DNA of 64,000 bases from Hyphodiscus hymeniophilus (GCA_016508695.1 VNKQ01000014.1:620001-684000); one strand, 5' to 3'; positions 44,546 through 56,209 are shown, counted from the first letter of the stretch. Numbers and translations: made by a program. Notes: generated from the letters alone by a model not told the origin.

Positions 44546-45155
44546 ATGGCTCCAGAGTCTTTTTTCCCTTTCGGCGAGTTGACTCGGGAGCTCGGACTGC
44601 AGATTTGGCAATGGTCTACGCTGTTGCCCCAGAATCGGTGAAATCTCTTGGTGCTCAAGCTGGCCAACGTCATGTCTATCTCGTACTGAATCCCATACTT
44701 CCTATGTGTCGTGAAGCTCGTTAGGAAATCATAGATGAATTCGGCCGACCGAACTTGGGTGACAATCCTCAGACTATCTCTTTCCAATATTCAGTGGATA
44801 CGCTGTTGTTTGGACCCGAATGTATGCATCTTGGTCCCAGCGGCAGGACTTATCGTTGTAGAAACTCGGAGGAAAGTTGATGAGAGGTCTCATCTCCTCG
44901 AACAGCTTGCAGCAGAATCTCGAACATGCTGCTTTTGATGCTGAGTTCCAGATGCAGGTTGAGCTTGAAAGTAGCATCGTCAGCTTTTGTAGCAGATCGG
45001 AAAGGCTCGAAGCGATCACCGTCGTTCTGCAGGATGAGTGGGACCTTGCAAAGTCGGACTGCGAGCGTTCCGACTGCCTACGATTCCTGGACGTACAGGC
45101 TGATCGTAGACTGCGCAAGCTATCCGACGCAGTCATAGCCGCGCTTGTCAACTAG
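44546..45155 (+). pseudogene. Decayed 2EXR-domain gene
   Basis: Three pieces of a 2EXR protein lie in order but in different frames. Piece 1 (from 44546) has 'FFPFGELTRELGLQIWQWST', the usual 2EXR start, and ends at a stop just after 44640. Piece 2 has 'RHVYLVLNPILPMCREAR', an in-frame TAG at 44722-44724, then 'EIIDEFGRPNLGDNPQTI' and 'YSVDTLLFGPECM', matching the 'CrEsR.e' and 'D.DtL.f' parts of the domain. Piece 3 (44877-45155) is a helical C-terminus ending 'LSDAVIAALVN'. Frame changes near 44640 and 44875 plus the TAG cannot be explained by introns of normal size. It is most simply a pseudogene related to the intact 2EXR genes in this window. Confidence 0.7.
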
Positions 45156-46310
45156 AACAGAGATACGTACCGGAAGATCAACAGAATTTGGTTCGCAGAA
45201 GTAGGAGATTTGGATGGTCCTATCGAGCGACCTTCTGTCAGGTTGCAACAGATCCCCTCCTCAACCGGCTTTGAATATGCCCTTTCTTCGTCATTCAGTA
45301 ACTGGATCCGCCGCCCTCATCGTCGCATCACCATGAGACTGTACACTGCTTGAATTAGAACCGCCCTTCCGAAAGTCGCTCCAGAGGCATTACCCAACAC
45401 CAGCGACAGGCACTCGCGCACGATGCCGAAATGCGATGCCGCAACCAGCTACGAAGGGAAGCTTACAAGCTTACAAGCTGTCAATTGACGCTTCTTATTC
45501 ATACTTGGTTGAGTATTGTGGGCGGAAAAGATTCCTTTTTATCTACTATGGCGGTGACGAAATATGAGAAAAGACTTCGTGTGAAGCAGCATCGGAGCCG
45601 TATAACCTCGACTCCTCTTTGTGTTGGGATTCAAGTAAGTCTTGGGTTGTGGTGTCAACAACTATAATCACAAGTACTGATATTGGAAAACGGCCTGGGT
45701 ATTGGAAGAATATGCCAAAGTGTAGTCACATGAAGTCAACGCAAGCTGTTTCATAACTCCAACGGTTCCGTGCAAGTCCTTGAGATTTGGCGAGTCAAGG
45801 CTGGGAAGCGAGACATGAACTATATATCTTCGCCAAGCAAGTAAGCAACCTTCCCCAGTATTCTTTCTTTGAGGTCTAGAGCATGCTTGAATCGGCATCG
45901 ATCTAGCAAAGCGAATATTCTCCTGCTGCAGAAGTTGACGGAGTCTTGCAGAAGAGTGGACTAGTGAGCTAGTTACCCAATCCGGCCGAAAGTCAACAAA
46001 CCCTCGTTTCACCTCACTTTCAACCAACCCCACAGAACGTGGCTTTCACCATCCGGACTCCTGGGAGATTACATCATCTCCTCTTCCACAACTTGGTATT
46101 TAAGCATCTCACCTCGGCTTCAGTTTCCTCTTTTCTTCCTCCTTCACAACGGTTTTTTGTGCATCTCAAACTCGGCTTCAGTTACCTCTTTTCTCCCTCC
46201 TTCACGCTCATTGGTCCTCATTCACACAACACATCATCCCTCATCGACATTACCACCGCTTATCGACAGACCCACTCTCCATTCACACGGTCTCTTGTCC
46301 CTTCTATAAG
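45156..46310. other. Intergenic with unsupported ORFs
   Basis: Over 1.1 kb upstream of the intact 2EXR gene. A minus-strand frame at 46033-45668 (121 codons) has no recognisable character. From 46080 to 46310 the DNA is strongly CT-rich (cctcttttcttcctcc-like stretches repeat twice at about 46127 and 46187), as in a fungal promoter. Confidence 0.4.
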
Positions 46311-47851
46311 ATGCCCCCTTCCCAGTCATCCACACCTCTTCATGGCATGGTGCTCTCACCATCTGGTGAGAACATCCTGGATGTCAATCCAGAGTTGGGA
46401 ATGGAACATGTGTCAATGAGGAAGGTCATCAGCTCTGCTCAGTAAGTATATCTCTTTTACTTCTCCTCATGTCAATATCTCCTCATGTCAATATCTCCTG
46501 GTGTCGACACCTCCTCATATCGACATTTCCTCACATCGACATCGACATCGACATCGGCATCGACATCTTCTCATATCGACATCTCCTCATATCGACAACT
46601 CTTCTCATGTCGACATCCTCCCTTCACGCTGTCTATTCACTTCATCTCACATGTCTTCAGCATTATGCCAACTACTCATTTCTTTCTGATTGACTCGGCC
46701 TTGTTCCCCAATCCTCGAGATCCACTCTTCCCTTTCAAGACGCAACGCTTCACCTTTCTCCACATTCAGCAGAGCTGACTCTTACTGGCAGAGCTTGGCC
46801 CATCGCAGGAGAATGGGGCGTCAAGAGCTTCCACGCATTTCCAACCCTGGCCAAGGAAATTCGTGCGAAGATTTGGCGTTTCGCTGCTAATTTTGAGGAA
46901 CAACGCGTCGTCAGTATCTTCGTTGCCGATGGCAAGCTCTACGCCACGGGCGATACTCCTCGTGTCCTTCATGCATGCCACGAGTCCAGAAACGAAGCTC
47001 TCTTCTGCTACGATCAGGTAATCCTACAAGGCGTCGAGACTGGCATTTACGTCAACTTTGTGCGCGACTGGTGAGTACTCAAGTTCTTAGTGTAGGACAA
47101 CGGCAGAGTCATTTGCTCCAAGATGCTTCATCTCCCAAGCTGTATTAGCTCCCCAACTTGGCAAATTCATACTGACCTCGTTACCTTCCAGGGTCTTCTT
47201 CGATACGGACATTCTATTGACCGAGGTTTTCAGCTCATCTCCCGAGTATCCTATTTTTCAGGAGAAATGCCATAAGCTCGCCGTGAGGGACAATTCCGCC
47301 AATGTATTCACTGAGACGATCATGAAACAGTTTGGCAAGCTTGAAGAGCTCGCGATTGTTGATCTCTGGCTGGGCAGTGATCCTAGATGCAATGACGCAT
47401 CTCTTGGTGTTAAGTACTTCTCGCTGCTCCCGGCGCCGTTCGTCTGGGAGCCTTCATGGATACGCACTCTCCGAGAAACCCAACAAACGATCAAGGCGTT
47501 CATTACTGTCCCTGTCACTGTCCTCCACGCGGTCAGAGAACCTCCTCTTCGCAAGTTCATGAACCCTTCTGAGAAGGAGCATGCTCGCATGAAGAGACAG
47601 AAGGAGAGAGAGGTGATTGCGAAGTTGAGAGTTAACGAGACTTCCGCACACCAGTAAGTTTCATTAGCTTCATTGCCCTTCAATAGCAAACTCTAACTTT
47701 GAATAGACTTCAGTATGATATGGATCTCCGCAAGGTCGCCGTTGACGTTGAGGAATGCCCATTCGATGACCCTGACGAGGAAGCTGACGAGTTTGGATTT
47801 GGTATGCACATTGATGATGTGTTCAACGACGATTTCATTACCTTTGGTTGA
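46311..47851 (+). CDS. 2EXR-domain protein, 338 aa
   Basis: Four exons: 46311-46441, 46792-47070, 47192-47653 and 47707-47851, in phase. After a 45-residue N-terminus the 2EXR domain starts with 'FHAFPTLAKEIRAKIWRFAA', followed by 'DTPRVLHACHESRNEALFCY' and, spanning intron 2, 'YVNFVRDWVFFDTDILL'. The C-terminus is charged ('KEHARMKRQKEREVIAKL') and ends in an acidic segment ('ECPFDDPDEEADEFGFG'). 2EXR proteins are a large, variable family in Leotiomycetes and Sordariomycetes with no settled function. The first intron is 350 bases long and holds a minisatellite. Exon 2 start was chosen at 46792 because only this acceptor keeps the frame. Confidence 0.87.
46463..46618. repeat. 16-bp minisatellite inside intron 1 of the 2EXR gene
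   Basis: About eight copies of a 16-base unit (ctcctcatatcgacat and variants with tgtcaat or tgtcgac). In the middle there is an expansion of the 6-base word cgacat/cgacatcggcat. The array ends shortly before the branch point and acceptor region. Confidence 0.85.
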
Positions 47852-48789
47852 TTTGCTTGATTGGATGATCGATATGGATGCATTTGGGCGCCGCGATTTT
47901 GGGAGATTCTGGTGATACTTGTCGCATGCCGCACATCGTCGTCTCTTTACCGTACATGTCGCCCCTGATCAGAACAACCTTGCATACTAAAGTGTCAAAG
48001 TATAAAATCAATTGGCTTGAACATGACGCGTTTCTCGCATTCTCCGATGTGAATACAGGTGAAAAATCTACAATCCCCTTGGCCATGTCGATGACTAACA
48101 AATGTTTCATGCACCTATTTCCCTATAGCTTTTCAACGATCGAGCCTTGCAATCTCTAGACTAGAATATCACATTTTTTCAATCCTGGTTGCAATTCCTG
48201 CCTTCGAGACCTTCTCGTTGATTCCTTAGTCCTCAATATCCATTTCCTATCTAAATAGTTCGTTCAAGTTCTCCAACACACCAGCTTCTTACTCTACCCT
48301 CGTTACAAACCTCCTAGCATATCGACGAATTCTGCTCCCAACCAATTCGGACATCCATTGCTCCTTCTCGCCGTCCCACCCAGAGAAGAAGTTCTTAGAT
48401 AACCGCACGCCAGCGGAGTCATGTAATATCTAGCCGGTATGACTTTGGGCCCGTTTCCCAACTCCCAAATTCTCTTTCCGCAATATCTGCCTTCTTTGCA
48501 TAGACTCTTTCCCTCGCTGACTTCGAACTCACCGCTCAAAGTCAAACGTTTCAGAATCCGCATATGCTCGTCGCGTTCGTTCAAGGCAACTGAATCTTTC
48601 AGGACTCATTGATCGTCGCAAAGCTTCCCAAGGATTGAATTCCTCCAATATCTTTGCAGACCTGGCGTTCAACCCATCTGACTACTCAAATCCACTCAAG
48701 GACGACCTGAGGGAGGAGAGACATCGTGATCTCTTCCTCGCTATCCCCCGCCATCGGTATTCCATCTCCCCTTTCCTCCTCTTCCCTCC
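47852..48789. other. Intergenic with a weak minus-strand ORF
   Basis: A minus-strand frame at 48584-48303 (93 codons, 'MNERDEHMRILKRLTLSG' start, with 'GKRIWELGNGPKVIPARYY') has some protein character but no family. It may be a small gene or a remote exon. No other candidate. Confidence 0.35.
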
Positions 48790-49242
48790 TCAACCAAGCG
48801 CCAAAGTCCTCAACATCTTCTTCGCCTCCTCCAACTCCACAGCTCTCTTCCTTATCCCCTCCTCCTCCTCTCTACTCTTCTTCTCCATCCCAGCACCATC
48901 CCCTTCATCTTTCATACTCTCAAACCGAAAAGTCCTCGGCAGCGGCGGCAGCGCGAGCATCTCCTCCAAACTGAGTTCCTCCTCCGGAACGGGGTATTTC
49001 CGTGCCATGGCGTCCATTTTCCGGCCCTGGGAGTCGTATTGTGGGATGTGGATGTTCCATTTCGGAGGCGTGGTGTAGTGGGTGGTAGCGAGGTTTGAGG
49101 CGAGTGATGTTGTGGAACGGTTCGAGTGTGTGGTGAGGGTGCTGTGAGAGCTTGCTGGTCTGGAAGAAGCGGGTGTTGATGATAAGGCTGTGGCCATAGA
49201 GGAGGGTATTTTGGGGAGAGTGGGCGACTGTGTTGAGTCCAT
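48790..49242 (-). CDS. Hypothetical protein, 150 aa
   Basis: Single open frame. Start at 49242 ('MDSTQSPTLPKIPSSM') is preferred; the frame extends to 49296. The first 60 residues are Ser/Thr-rich. Then comes 'PPKWNIHIPQYDSQGRKMDA', 'MARKYPVPEEELSLEEMLAL' and an acidic/basic helix near the end ('REEEEGIRKRAVELEEAKKM'). I do not recognise a family. The central part has the feel of a conserved short motif in fungal proteins. The antisense strand is also open but is rich in Ser/Pro, as expected for a shadow. Confidence 0.5.
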   Translation of the reverse strand: MDSTQSPTLPKIPSSMATALSSTPASSRPASSHSTLTTHSNRSTTSLASNLATTHYTTPPKWNIHIPQYDSQGRKMDAMARKYPVPEEELSLEEMLALPPLPRTFRFESMKDEGDGAGMEKKSREEEEGIRKRAVELEEAKKMLRTLALG

Positions 49243-49798
49243 TTTGGAGGATCGGGCAGATGGTCTGGTGCGCGATGTCCACTCGGTTCCTGTCAACGAT
49301 TTGGGTTTTGACTGCTCAAGACTTTTTACCGCTTCGAGTTTTGGCTGTAGAAATAATCTGAGCGCTGTGATGAGAGGTCGAAGGTAATAAAGTTATGAGT
49401 CTTTTACAGAGAGGAGTTGAAGATAAAGCGGAGTTGGATATGATGAGTTAATAAGGGCGTCAAGAGTTCAACAGCACTTGGAGGGTATTATATATTGGCT
49501 GTATAGTTCAAAAGGAAGTTATTTTTCAGTGCGGATACAGTTTGAATGAAAATGCGCTTGTAAAGACTTTTGATGGTAGTGAGCCACAGTTGAATTTCTT
49601 TGGGTGCGGATGAGTAAACTCCATGATTCGGATTTGGTGACTTAAAATAAAAAAAATTACAATAATACACTAGAGGCGATCAACTCATCATGATTATGTA
49701 TCCCGTTGCACGAAGGCAGTTTTGGGAGAGGTCTGAGGAAGCCTCACGTAAGCAAGTGCCCATCTACTGTATTACTCTACACCATTTGTCGCCACCGT
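49243..49798. other. Intergenic
   Basis: About 550 bases: upstream DNA of the 49-kb gene and 3' flank of the DUF1295 gene. AT-rich at 49630-49680. No gene seen. Confidence 0.45.
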
Positions 49799-51030
49799 CT
49801 ATTTTTTCGCCGACACTCCGTTCTTCTTTACTGACTTCTCCCTTTCAACCTTGGGCTTAGCCTTTTGGTCGCTGAAATCGCCCGGTAAATCCGTGCTGAG
49901 TCTTGGGAGGAATCTGCCCACTCTCTGTTGATATTCCTTATATTCGGGATATTTGCCGGCCGTAATTAATTCGGTGAACCAGGTCGAGGCTTGGAATAGG
50001 ATGAGGTACGATATAGCGCCGAGGAACGTCCAGTTGTACATAACGTCTGAGGACCAGCATCCCCATTGATAGAGAACTACCCAGATAGCCTGTTCGGCTG
50101 CGAAATTGGGATGGCGACTCCAGGACCAGAGCCCAGACACGACGAAGCCACGGTCTAGGTCTTCTTGATCGAATGTATGCGGGACTTTGGCAATCTTTTG
50201 GTACTCTTTCTTTGCGTTCTGGTAGTCTGCAGACAGTGAGTATGTGCTTTGAAGTCTTGAATAAAGGATAGAAATCCGTACTCCACTGCTGTTGGTCTGC
50301 GAAAAACTCTACTAGTACCAATCCCATGAGAACCCGGGCATATACGGTATCCGATGTCGTCATTCCTTCACCAAAACGTGCTGTTAATAGCATAACGTAG
50401 GTAGGTGTCGAAATCAGGAAGAGGAGGATACTCTGAGCAAGGGAGATGAACGCAACGTTGAAGACGAAGAAGAGAGCTGGGTTGATCTTCTCTCGAAGGA
50501 TCTCCCTATATCCCAATGTTAGCAGGCCTCTGAATGGATGGACATATCCTCATACCATCTGTAATCTTCCGATCCAATGCTGTACCCTCCTTTCCGCCAG
50601 TAATTAAATGTCAAACGAAGCTACAATGGAATTAGCATGAGATCTCCAGGTTCTTTAGAAATACACTGACACTCCACACGGTACTGAATGCAAGCAGATT
50701 GTCTAGCCTGGCCGTTGGCAGACCTGACATATGGGCGTAAACTGTGAAATGGGCATTGTAGAGGGTTGGAAGAATACTCCAGCACCGATCAACCTGCGAA
50801 TAATTCTTGTTGATCTCCGAGACTATGAGGAAGATTGGCGCAAGGAACAAAGAGAGAGAGAGGGCAGATATGAGAGGGTTCGTAGCGAGGTAGATATTTC
50901 GAAGCTCGGTGGGATTGTTGTAGGATTGTAGGAGTTGTTGTGGTAAGTCGTAGAGTTGTGGGAGATAGGGCAGAACTGTCTTTTGGAAGTCAGAGCATTC
51001 CGCAAGGGTCTTCACTACAGGTAAGGACAT
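49799..51030 (-). CDS. DUF1295 membrane protein (steroid 5-alpha-reductase-like), 358 aa
   Basis: Four exons: 51030-50671, 50620-50556, 50505-50282 and 50226-49799, in phase. The start at 51030 ('MSLPVVKTLAEC') is preferred over one seven codons upstream. The family signature is clear: 'NYSQVDRCWSILPTLYNAHF', 'RLTFNYWRKGGYS', 'SEDYRWEILREKI', 'FADQQQWNYQNAKKEYQ' and 'GLWSWSRHPNFAAEQAIWVV'. The last piece holds the Arg-His-Pro-Asn motif found in NADPH-binding C-termini of this group. About seven or eight membrane helices. The Lys-rich tail ends in AKK, possibly an ER retention signal. Members are integral ER or membrane oxidoreductases thought to act on steroids or lipids; the substrate is not known. 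Divergent from TOP3. Confidence 0.9.
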
Positions 51031-51407
51031 GATGTCAAATACCCAAAGCATTGATGGGCGAAGGTTTGTTGTTATTTTCGTTCGCCGGCCAGGACAGATA
51101 AGTTATGTCCTTGTGTAGACTTCGATGTTGGACAGTCTCAAGTTGGTGACGGAGTCTACAGGGATGAGAAAGGGCATCCACTTTTTAAGCTTAATTTGGA
51201 AGGACTCGATCCAAAGAACTTTGCCCACGACGGTCACCACGCGACTTCTTCCTCGCAAGTGCAGCTAATCGAGCTCCTGGTCCTTCTTGACGCGCCAAGT
51301 TGGTCGTCGTGCAGTATCATGGACGTTGTGGATTCGTGACAAGGTCAACGCAAGTATCCGTACTAAGCAAAGCATTTCACTTCGTGAACACTCACTGGTG
51401 ATGTGCA
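51031..51407. promoter_or_regulatory. Divergent promoter of DUF1295 gene and TOP3
   Basis: 377 bases between the two start codons; must contain both promoters. No obvious motif. Confidence 0.5.
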
Positions 51408-53626
51408 ATGCCCGGTAAAATACTCTGCGTGGCAGAAAAGCCTTCCATATCAAAAGCAGTAGCTGGGCATCTTTCGGGAGGCCAATTCACTACGGTAAGC
51501 AGGAGATCCTAGGAGAAGATGAGTGTCGTCTCCTACTGAAAGCGTTTTGCAGGCAGGTACGGGCAATCAGTTTGTCAAGAATTACTCTTTCACATTCGAC
51601 TTTGGACCACCATGGGGCAACTGTCAAGTAGTCATGACTTGCGTCTCGGGCCATCTCACCGCGACGGAGTTTGGTCCGGAGGTCAAAGATTGGAGTCACC
51701 CTCCCCCAGAACGACTTTTTGATGCTCAAGTCTTTACGAGGGTTGATCGGGTATGTCCCTTCTTCTCAGATAACCAGATATGTTCTGAGCAACCTTTACA
51801 GGACAAGCAACCAATTGCCTCAAACATTGAAGCCCAAGCGAGAGGCGCTAGAGCTTTGTTCATATGGACAGACTGTGATCGAGAAGGCGAGCATATTGGA
51901 AGTGAGGTAAGGACCGAAGCACTGAAGGGAAACGGCCGGATTGAGGTCAAAAGAGCAAGATTTAGCAATATCGAGAGAGCGTAATTATACATAGGTTACT
52001 TCTTGTCTTCTCGGCTAATCCCTGCAGACATGTTCTCCGTGCTGCCAAGAATCCCATTGATTTGGACATGCGGCAAGCGGATGCAGTAGCCGTACGCATC
52101 GAGCTAGATCTTAGGATTGGCTATGCTTTCACAAGATTCCAGACTAAGAATCTCCAGATACTCGGTGGACCTCTGAGCGATAAGATGATCAGTTTCGGTG
52201 AGTAATCTGGTACTCGTAAGCAGATCAATCTCACTGATGTGTTGTTAGGAACCTGTCAGTTTCCTACCCTTGGTTTCGTTGTCGACCGTTACTTCAGAGT
52301 CCAGAACTTTGTCCCGGAACCATTCTGGAGCATTAAAGTCACGCATGAAAGAGACGAGATCAATGTCACGTTTAATTGGAGACGTGTCCATCTGTTCGAT
52401 CGAGCAGTTGTTGTCATTCTTTTCGAACGGTGCATTGCTGCGAAGATTGCTAAGGTCACCAAAGTTCAAGAGAAGCCAACGAAGAAGTGGAAGCCATTAC
52501 CACTAACGACAGTCGAGCTACAAAAGATGGCCAGTCGATTTCTACGAATGAACAGTCAAACGGCTATGAAGATAGCCGAAGATCTCTACAACAAGGGCTT
52601 CATAAGCTATCCGAGAACTGAGACCGATCGCTTCGATAAAGGTATTAATTTGAGGGCTTTAGTGGAAAAGCAGACCCCGGACAATCGATGGGGAGCCTTT
52701 GCTCAAAATCTGGTTAATGGTGGATTCAACCAACCTCGAGAAGGCCGAAACGACGATAAAGCACATCCTCCCATCCACCCCGTTGCGTATGTGGCACCAA
52801 CAGCATTGAATCCTGAAGAAGGCCGAGTCTACGAATTCATTACTCGGAGGTTCCTGGCTTGCTGTTCTGAAGATGCGAAGGGCCAAGCGACAGATGTGGA
52901 GATAGAATACGCAGACGAGACCTTCCACGCGCATGGAGTTGTCGTTCTAGAACGAAACTACCTGGATGTATATCCCTACGAGAATTGGACCAACAGCGCA
53001 ACCTTACCCAAGTTCAGGCTCGGCGAAACATTCGAACCATCTGAGGCAACTATCACGGATGGCAAAACATCAGCCCCAGGGTACCTCACTGAGCCTGATC
53101 TGATTGCATTGATGGATGCAAATGGCATCGGGACTGATGCTACAATGGCCGAGCATATTGCCAAGATCAAGGATCGAGACTATGTGTACACACGGCCGAA
53201 GGGTGGAGCTGGAGGAGGAAATGCCGCACCTCCTGCACGAGGAGGAAGAGGAGGCCGCGGTGGACGGGGAGGAAGAGGCGGCCGAGGAGGAGCTGCTAGC
53301 AATGGAGGAGGTGGTGGGGGAATGGAAGAATTCATACCTTCAACTTTAGGTGTCGCATTAGTCGCCGGTTACGATAGGATGGGACTCGAGACAAGTCTCA
53401 GCAAGCCGTTTTTACGACAGGAATTGGAATTGAGGATGAAAGCCATATGCGAAGGTCGTGCAGCACGTGCAGATGTCTTACGGGACTCTCTTAGACAGTA
53501 CAAAGATGTGTTCATGGTGTCAAAGGAGAGATTGGGGATACTGAAATCAGTACGTTGCATCCTTTCAATCTTCCTTGTTATTTACTCATCAGCTCTTTAG
53601 TCTTGTAGGAGGTATGTTTTAAATGA
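51408..53626 (+). CDS. TOP3: DNA topoisomerase III (type IA)
   Basis: Six exons: 51408-51494, 51553-51750, 51802-51980, 52028-52197, 52249-53549 and 53609-53626 (last exon short and less sure); about 650 residues. The Toprim domain has 'KILCVAEKPSISKAVAGHL' and the acidic 'WTDCDREGEHIGSEV'. The next block is 'RQADAVAVRIELDLRIGYAF' and 'GTCQFPTLGFVVDRYF'. The catalytic tyrosine is Tyr332 in 'GFISYPRTETDRF'. 'LMDANGIGTDATMAEHIAKI' and 'STLGVALVAGYDRMG' belong to the core. Between them, at about residues 530-560, is a run of RGG repeats. Top3 works with Sgs1/BLM-type helicase and Rmi1 to dissolve double Holliday junctions. The usual length (yeast 656) is matched. Confidence 0.95.
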
Positions 53627-55129
53627 CGGGGTTGGACCTTGAACGATATGTGCTGCGTGATCACGTTGGTGGCGCTGCTTGCGTCTCCTTTGCCAATCGT
53701 CATCGATACGCAGAACAAAGATTTACCATATATGCAACTCCTTCTTTTCATTGGAGCGAACAAAGCTTCTACTCCCAGAGTCTGTGTAGAGTCTTTGACG
53801 GAATTTCATTTGATCATCCACGACACACAAGCAGTGACGATGTGTCCGACCTCGGAAAACGAGGTCAGCAGGTCCTGCTGGGTCCGCTTGATCTCTCGCT
53901 TTCCAAGCTTTGGTGAGCGCCCACTCTCGCACGGCTTGATGTGAGTGGTTTATGAGCACCGCAGCTGTGGCCGGGCAAGGCCGGGAAGCACGGGTGGTAT
54001 CGTTATGCGTACGGAGTAACACTAATGCTTGTAACGGTGGGGGATGCAGAAGCATTAACTTACGGACTCAACAGCTGCGGCTTACAGTGGCAGCATTCAA
54101 CAACGTGGGGAAGAGCTTGGGTTTCCGTCGCACAAGAAGTTGCGCCCAGACCGGATGGATGAATGGAAGAATACTTGGAGTGCTATTTTTCGTGGTTGTG
54201 TTGTTGAGGGGGTCTGGTGATCGTCGCTGGGCATTGGGACGACGAATAAGAACAGAGGCCTTCTGGAACGTGGGATTTGGTTTTGCCCATGAGCAAGCAG
54301 CATCGGGCTAGAAGCGCACATCTCCCGTAGTGCTGGAAGTGCTGGCACTCAGTCCTGCTCTCCTGCTGAACAACAGCCCAGGGAGGTTTCAAGCTGTACG
54401 GACTGACTGGCAGCCAACAAGTAAGTCTTGTTTCGGGATGCAAATGGAATCATATGCGCAGCTTTTCTTTCAAGTAGTTTGGGTGATGCAGGTGAGATGC
54501 TTGCGTACCTCCGTATGATGTGTGAGAGTTGGAATCCCGGCAGAAGAATGGGCTGGGCTGCATGCGAGTTTCCGTAGGCTCGCTTACTTAGGCCCTTCCG
54601 CCGGCCAGCATGGAACCGTCAAGACCAAGATCGACTTGTATGTACTATATATCCAGCTACCCAATACAACAACACAACTACAACACACGCCCAACAGAAA
54701 AACCATACACGTCCGATCACTTGCATCGCCGCCGCTTTTTCGCGCAACGTAAAAGCTTGCCTTCCCTCCCAGCTTCTCCAACCATCGCAGCAGCAGGGTT
54801 GTCTCTACTGCTTCATCTGCCAGACTCGCCAGGTACACCCGTAACACGATCAATCGCTTTCGCATTTCAGCTTCGCAACCACTTCATCGCTCTGCTCGAT
54901 AATATTTCCTGCCAGTCCATCTGCCAACCTTCCACACGATCAATAGTTGCATTCAGCTTCTTTGTCGCGTCTTTCAAGCCAATCGCCTTGTTTCTATCCC
55001 AATTCAAGTGAGTCAGCCCTTTCATCACCATCATTGAGTCATCGACCACCAAACGCGTCTTTATAAGTGCAAGGTCTGATCTGGTGTCGCGCATTCACAG
55101 AGAAACGTACGAAACCATCTCTTGACGAA
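53627..55129. other. Upstream region of STB3
   Basis: 1.5 kb without a supported gene. The part from 54660 to 55060 is rich in C, A and T with many caacac words, as in long fungal leaders, and may be the 5' untranslated region of STB3. Frames elsewhere are random in composition. Confidence 0.45.
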
Positions 55130-56209
55130 ATGGCTGCCATGAAAACCTCTGCTCGCGATATCCCGACGCCTTCTGGCCGAGACAACTTCACTGCTGTAGC
55201 GGCCAAGAGTGTTCCTAATCCGAGAGCCCATCCTCTTCCGACTCCTCCCAACTCCATTTCTCCCTCTCTGCCTCCTCGTGGCCTCAAGCCATATGGGACC
55301 CGTTCAACCACGGCCCAGACCGTCCTGGAACACGTCGATTCCGACCTTGATCTCCACGATGGTCCTGATGGAAGCGGACAGGATACCTTTACTGAGTTGG
55401 ATCTCGATATCGGATCGCCTGGACTTGATACCACCGGCACCATCACACCAACTCTCCTGGCCAAGCACCACTTGCCGGAGATCCTTCTCAACCATGGCCC
55501 ATTGGCTATCCGCCACATCATGGGCTACCTGACCACCTCCGTCCCCGGCTTCTCTGGCATACCACCTGCGAAGGCTAGACGTGTCGTGGTAGCTGCCCTT
55601 GAAGGACGTGGCAATGGAGGGGAAGTGGCTGGTGCCAAGGGGAATGTGAAGTTTGAGAAAGTGGGATGGGGACGATGGGATGCCAGATTGAAGGGCCATC
55701 CAAGCAGAACCCAGCAAACACCACCCCCAAGCGTGCCATCATCTTACTCAGTAGGCATGCCCATAGCTAATTCGAGCGGATTCTCCTTCGACCGAACGCG
55801 ATTGAACGTGCCCGAATCCAGCTGGGCTGGCGATTCTGTTGTGTTCTCTCACGATGACGATATGGATACCATGTCCTTTGAGAACGAAGCCGATAAGATG
55901 TCTCTCGACGGCTCTTGTTCCTCTTCTGAAGCACCACCAGAGGACGAACCCATGGGCGATGATCCTGAAGACATGACCGACGACGAGGACTGGGCCGCCG
56001 TTGGAGCTGCTGCTCTGCGAGCGGCTTCGTACTCGGCTTCCGGCCCAGGCCCTAACTTTCTCACCTCACGATACATGGCGAAATCCGTACCCTTGCGGTC
56101 ATCACACATTCAACCTCCTAATACTTTTGATTTGTCAGCCTTTGGCATGACCTCCGATTCCCAGGAAAGGGAGGCCATCGAGGCTCTTTTACGACTCGGT
56201 TCTGTATAA
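55130..56209 (+). CDS. Stb3-like Sin3-binding protein, 359 aa
   Basis: Single exon. The start at 55130 ('MAAMKTSARDIPTPSGRD') is preferred; the frame is open 21 codons more. The Stb3 domain covers about residues 110-195: 'LPEILLNHGPLAIRHIMGYL', 'TTSVPGFSGIPPAKARRVVV', 'AALEGRG' and 'FEKVGWGRWDARLKG'. The C-terminal half is acidic and Ser-rich, with a Met/Asp/Glu cluster and 'TDDEDWAAVGAAALRAASY'. In yeast Stb3 binds Sin3 and the ribosomal RNA processing element (AAAAATTTT-type sites), repressing ribosome-biogenesis genes when TORC1 is low. A similar nuclear role is likely here. Confidence 0.9.
   Translation: MAAMKTSARDIPTPSGRDNFTAVAAKSVPNPRAHPLPTPPNSISPSLPPRGLKPYGTRSTTAQTVLEHVDSDLDLHDGPDGSGQDTFTELDLDIGSPGLDTTGTITPTLLAKHHLPEILLNHGPLAIRHIMGYLTTSVPGFSGIPPAKARRVVVAALEGRGNGGEVAGAKGNVKFEKVGWGRWDARLKGHPSRTQQTPPPSVPSSYSVGMPIANSSGFSFDRTRLNVPESSWAGDSVVFSHDDDMDTMSFENEADKMSLDGSCSSSEAPPEDEPMGDDPEDMTDDEDWAAVGAAALRAASYSASGPGPNFLTSRYMAKSVPLRSSHIQPPNTFDLSAFGMTSDSQEREAIEALLRLGSV

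Noticed and set aside
45668..46033. 121-codon minus-strand ORF
   Set aside because: No domain, no splice context and no neighbour support.
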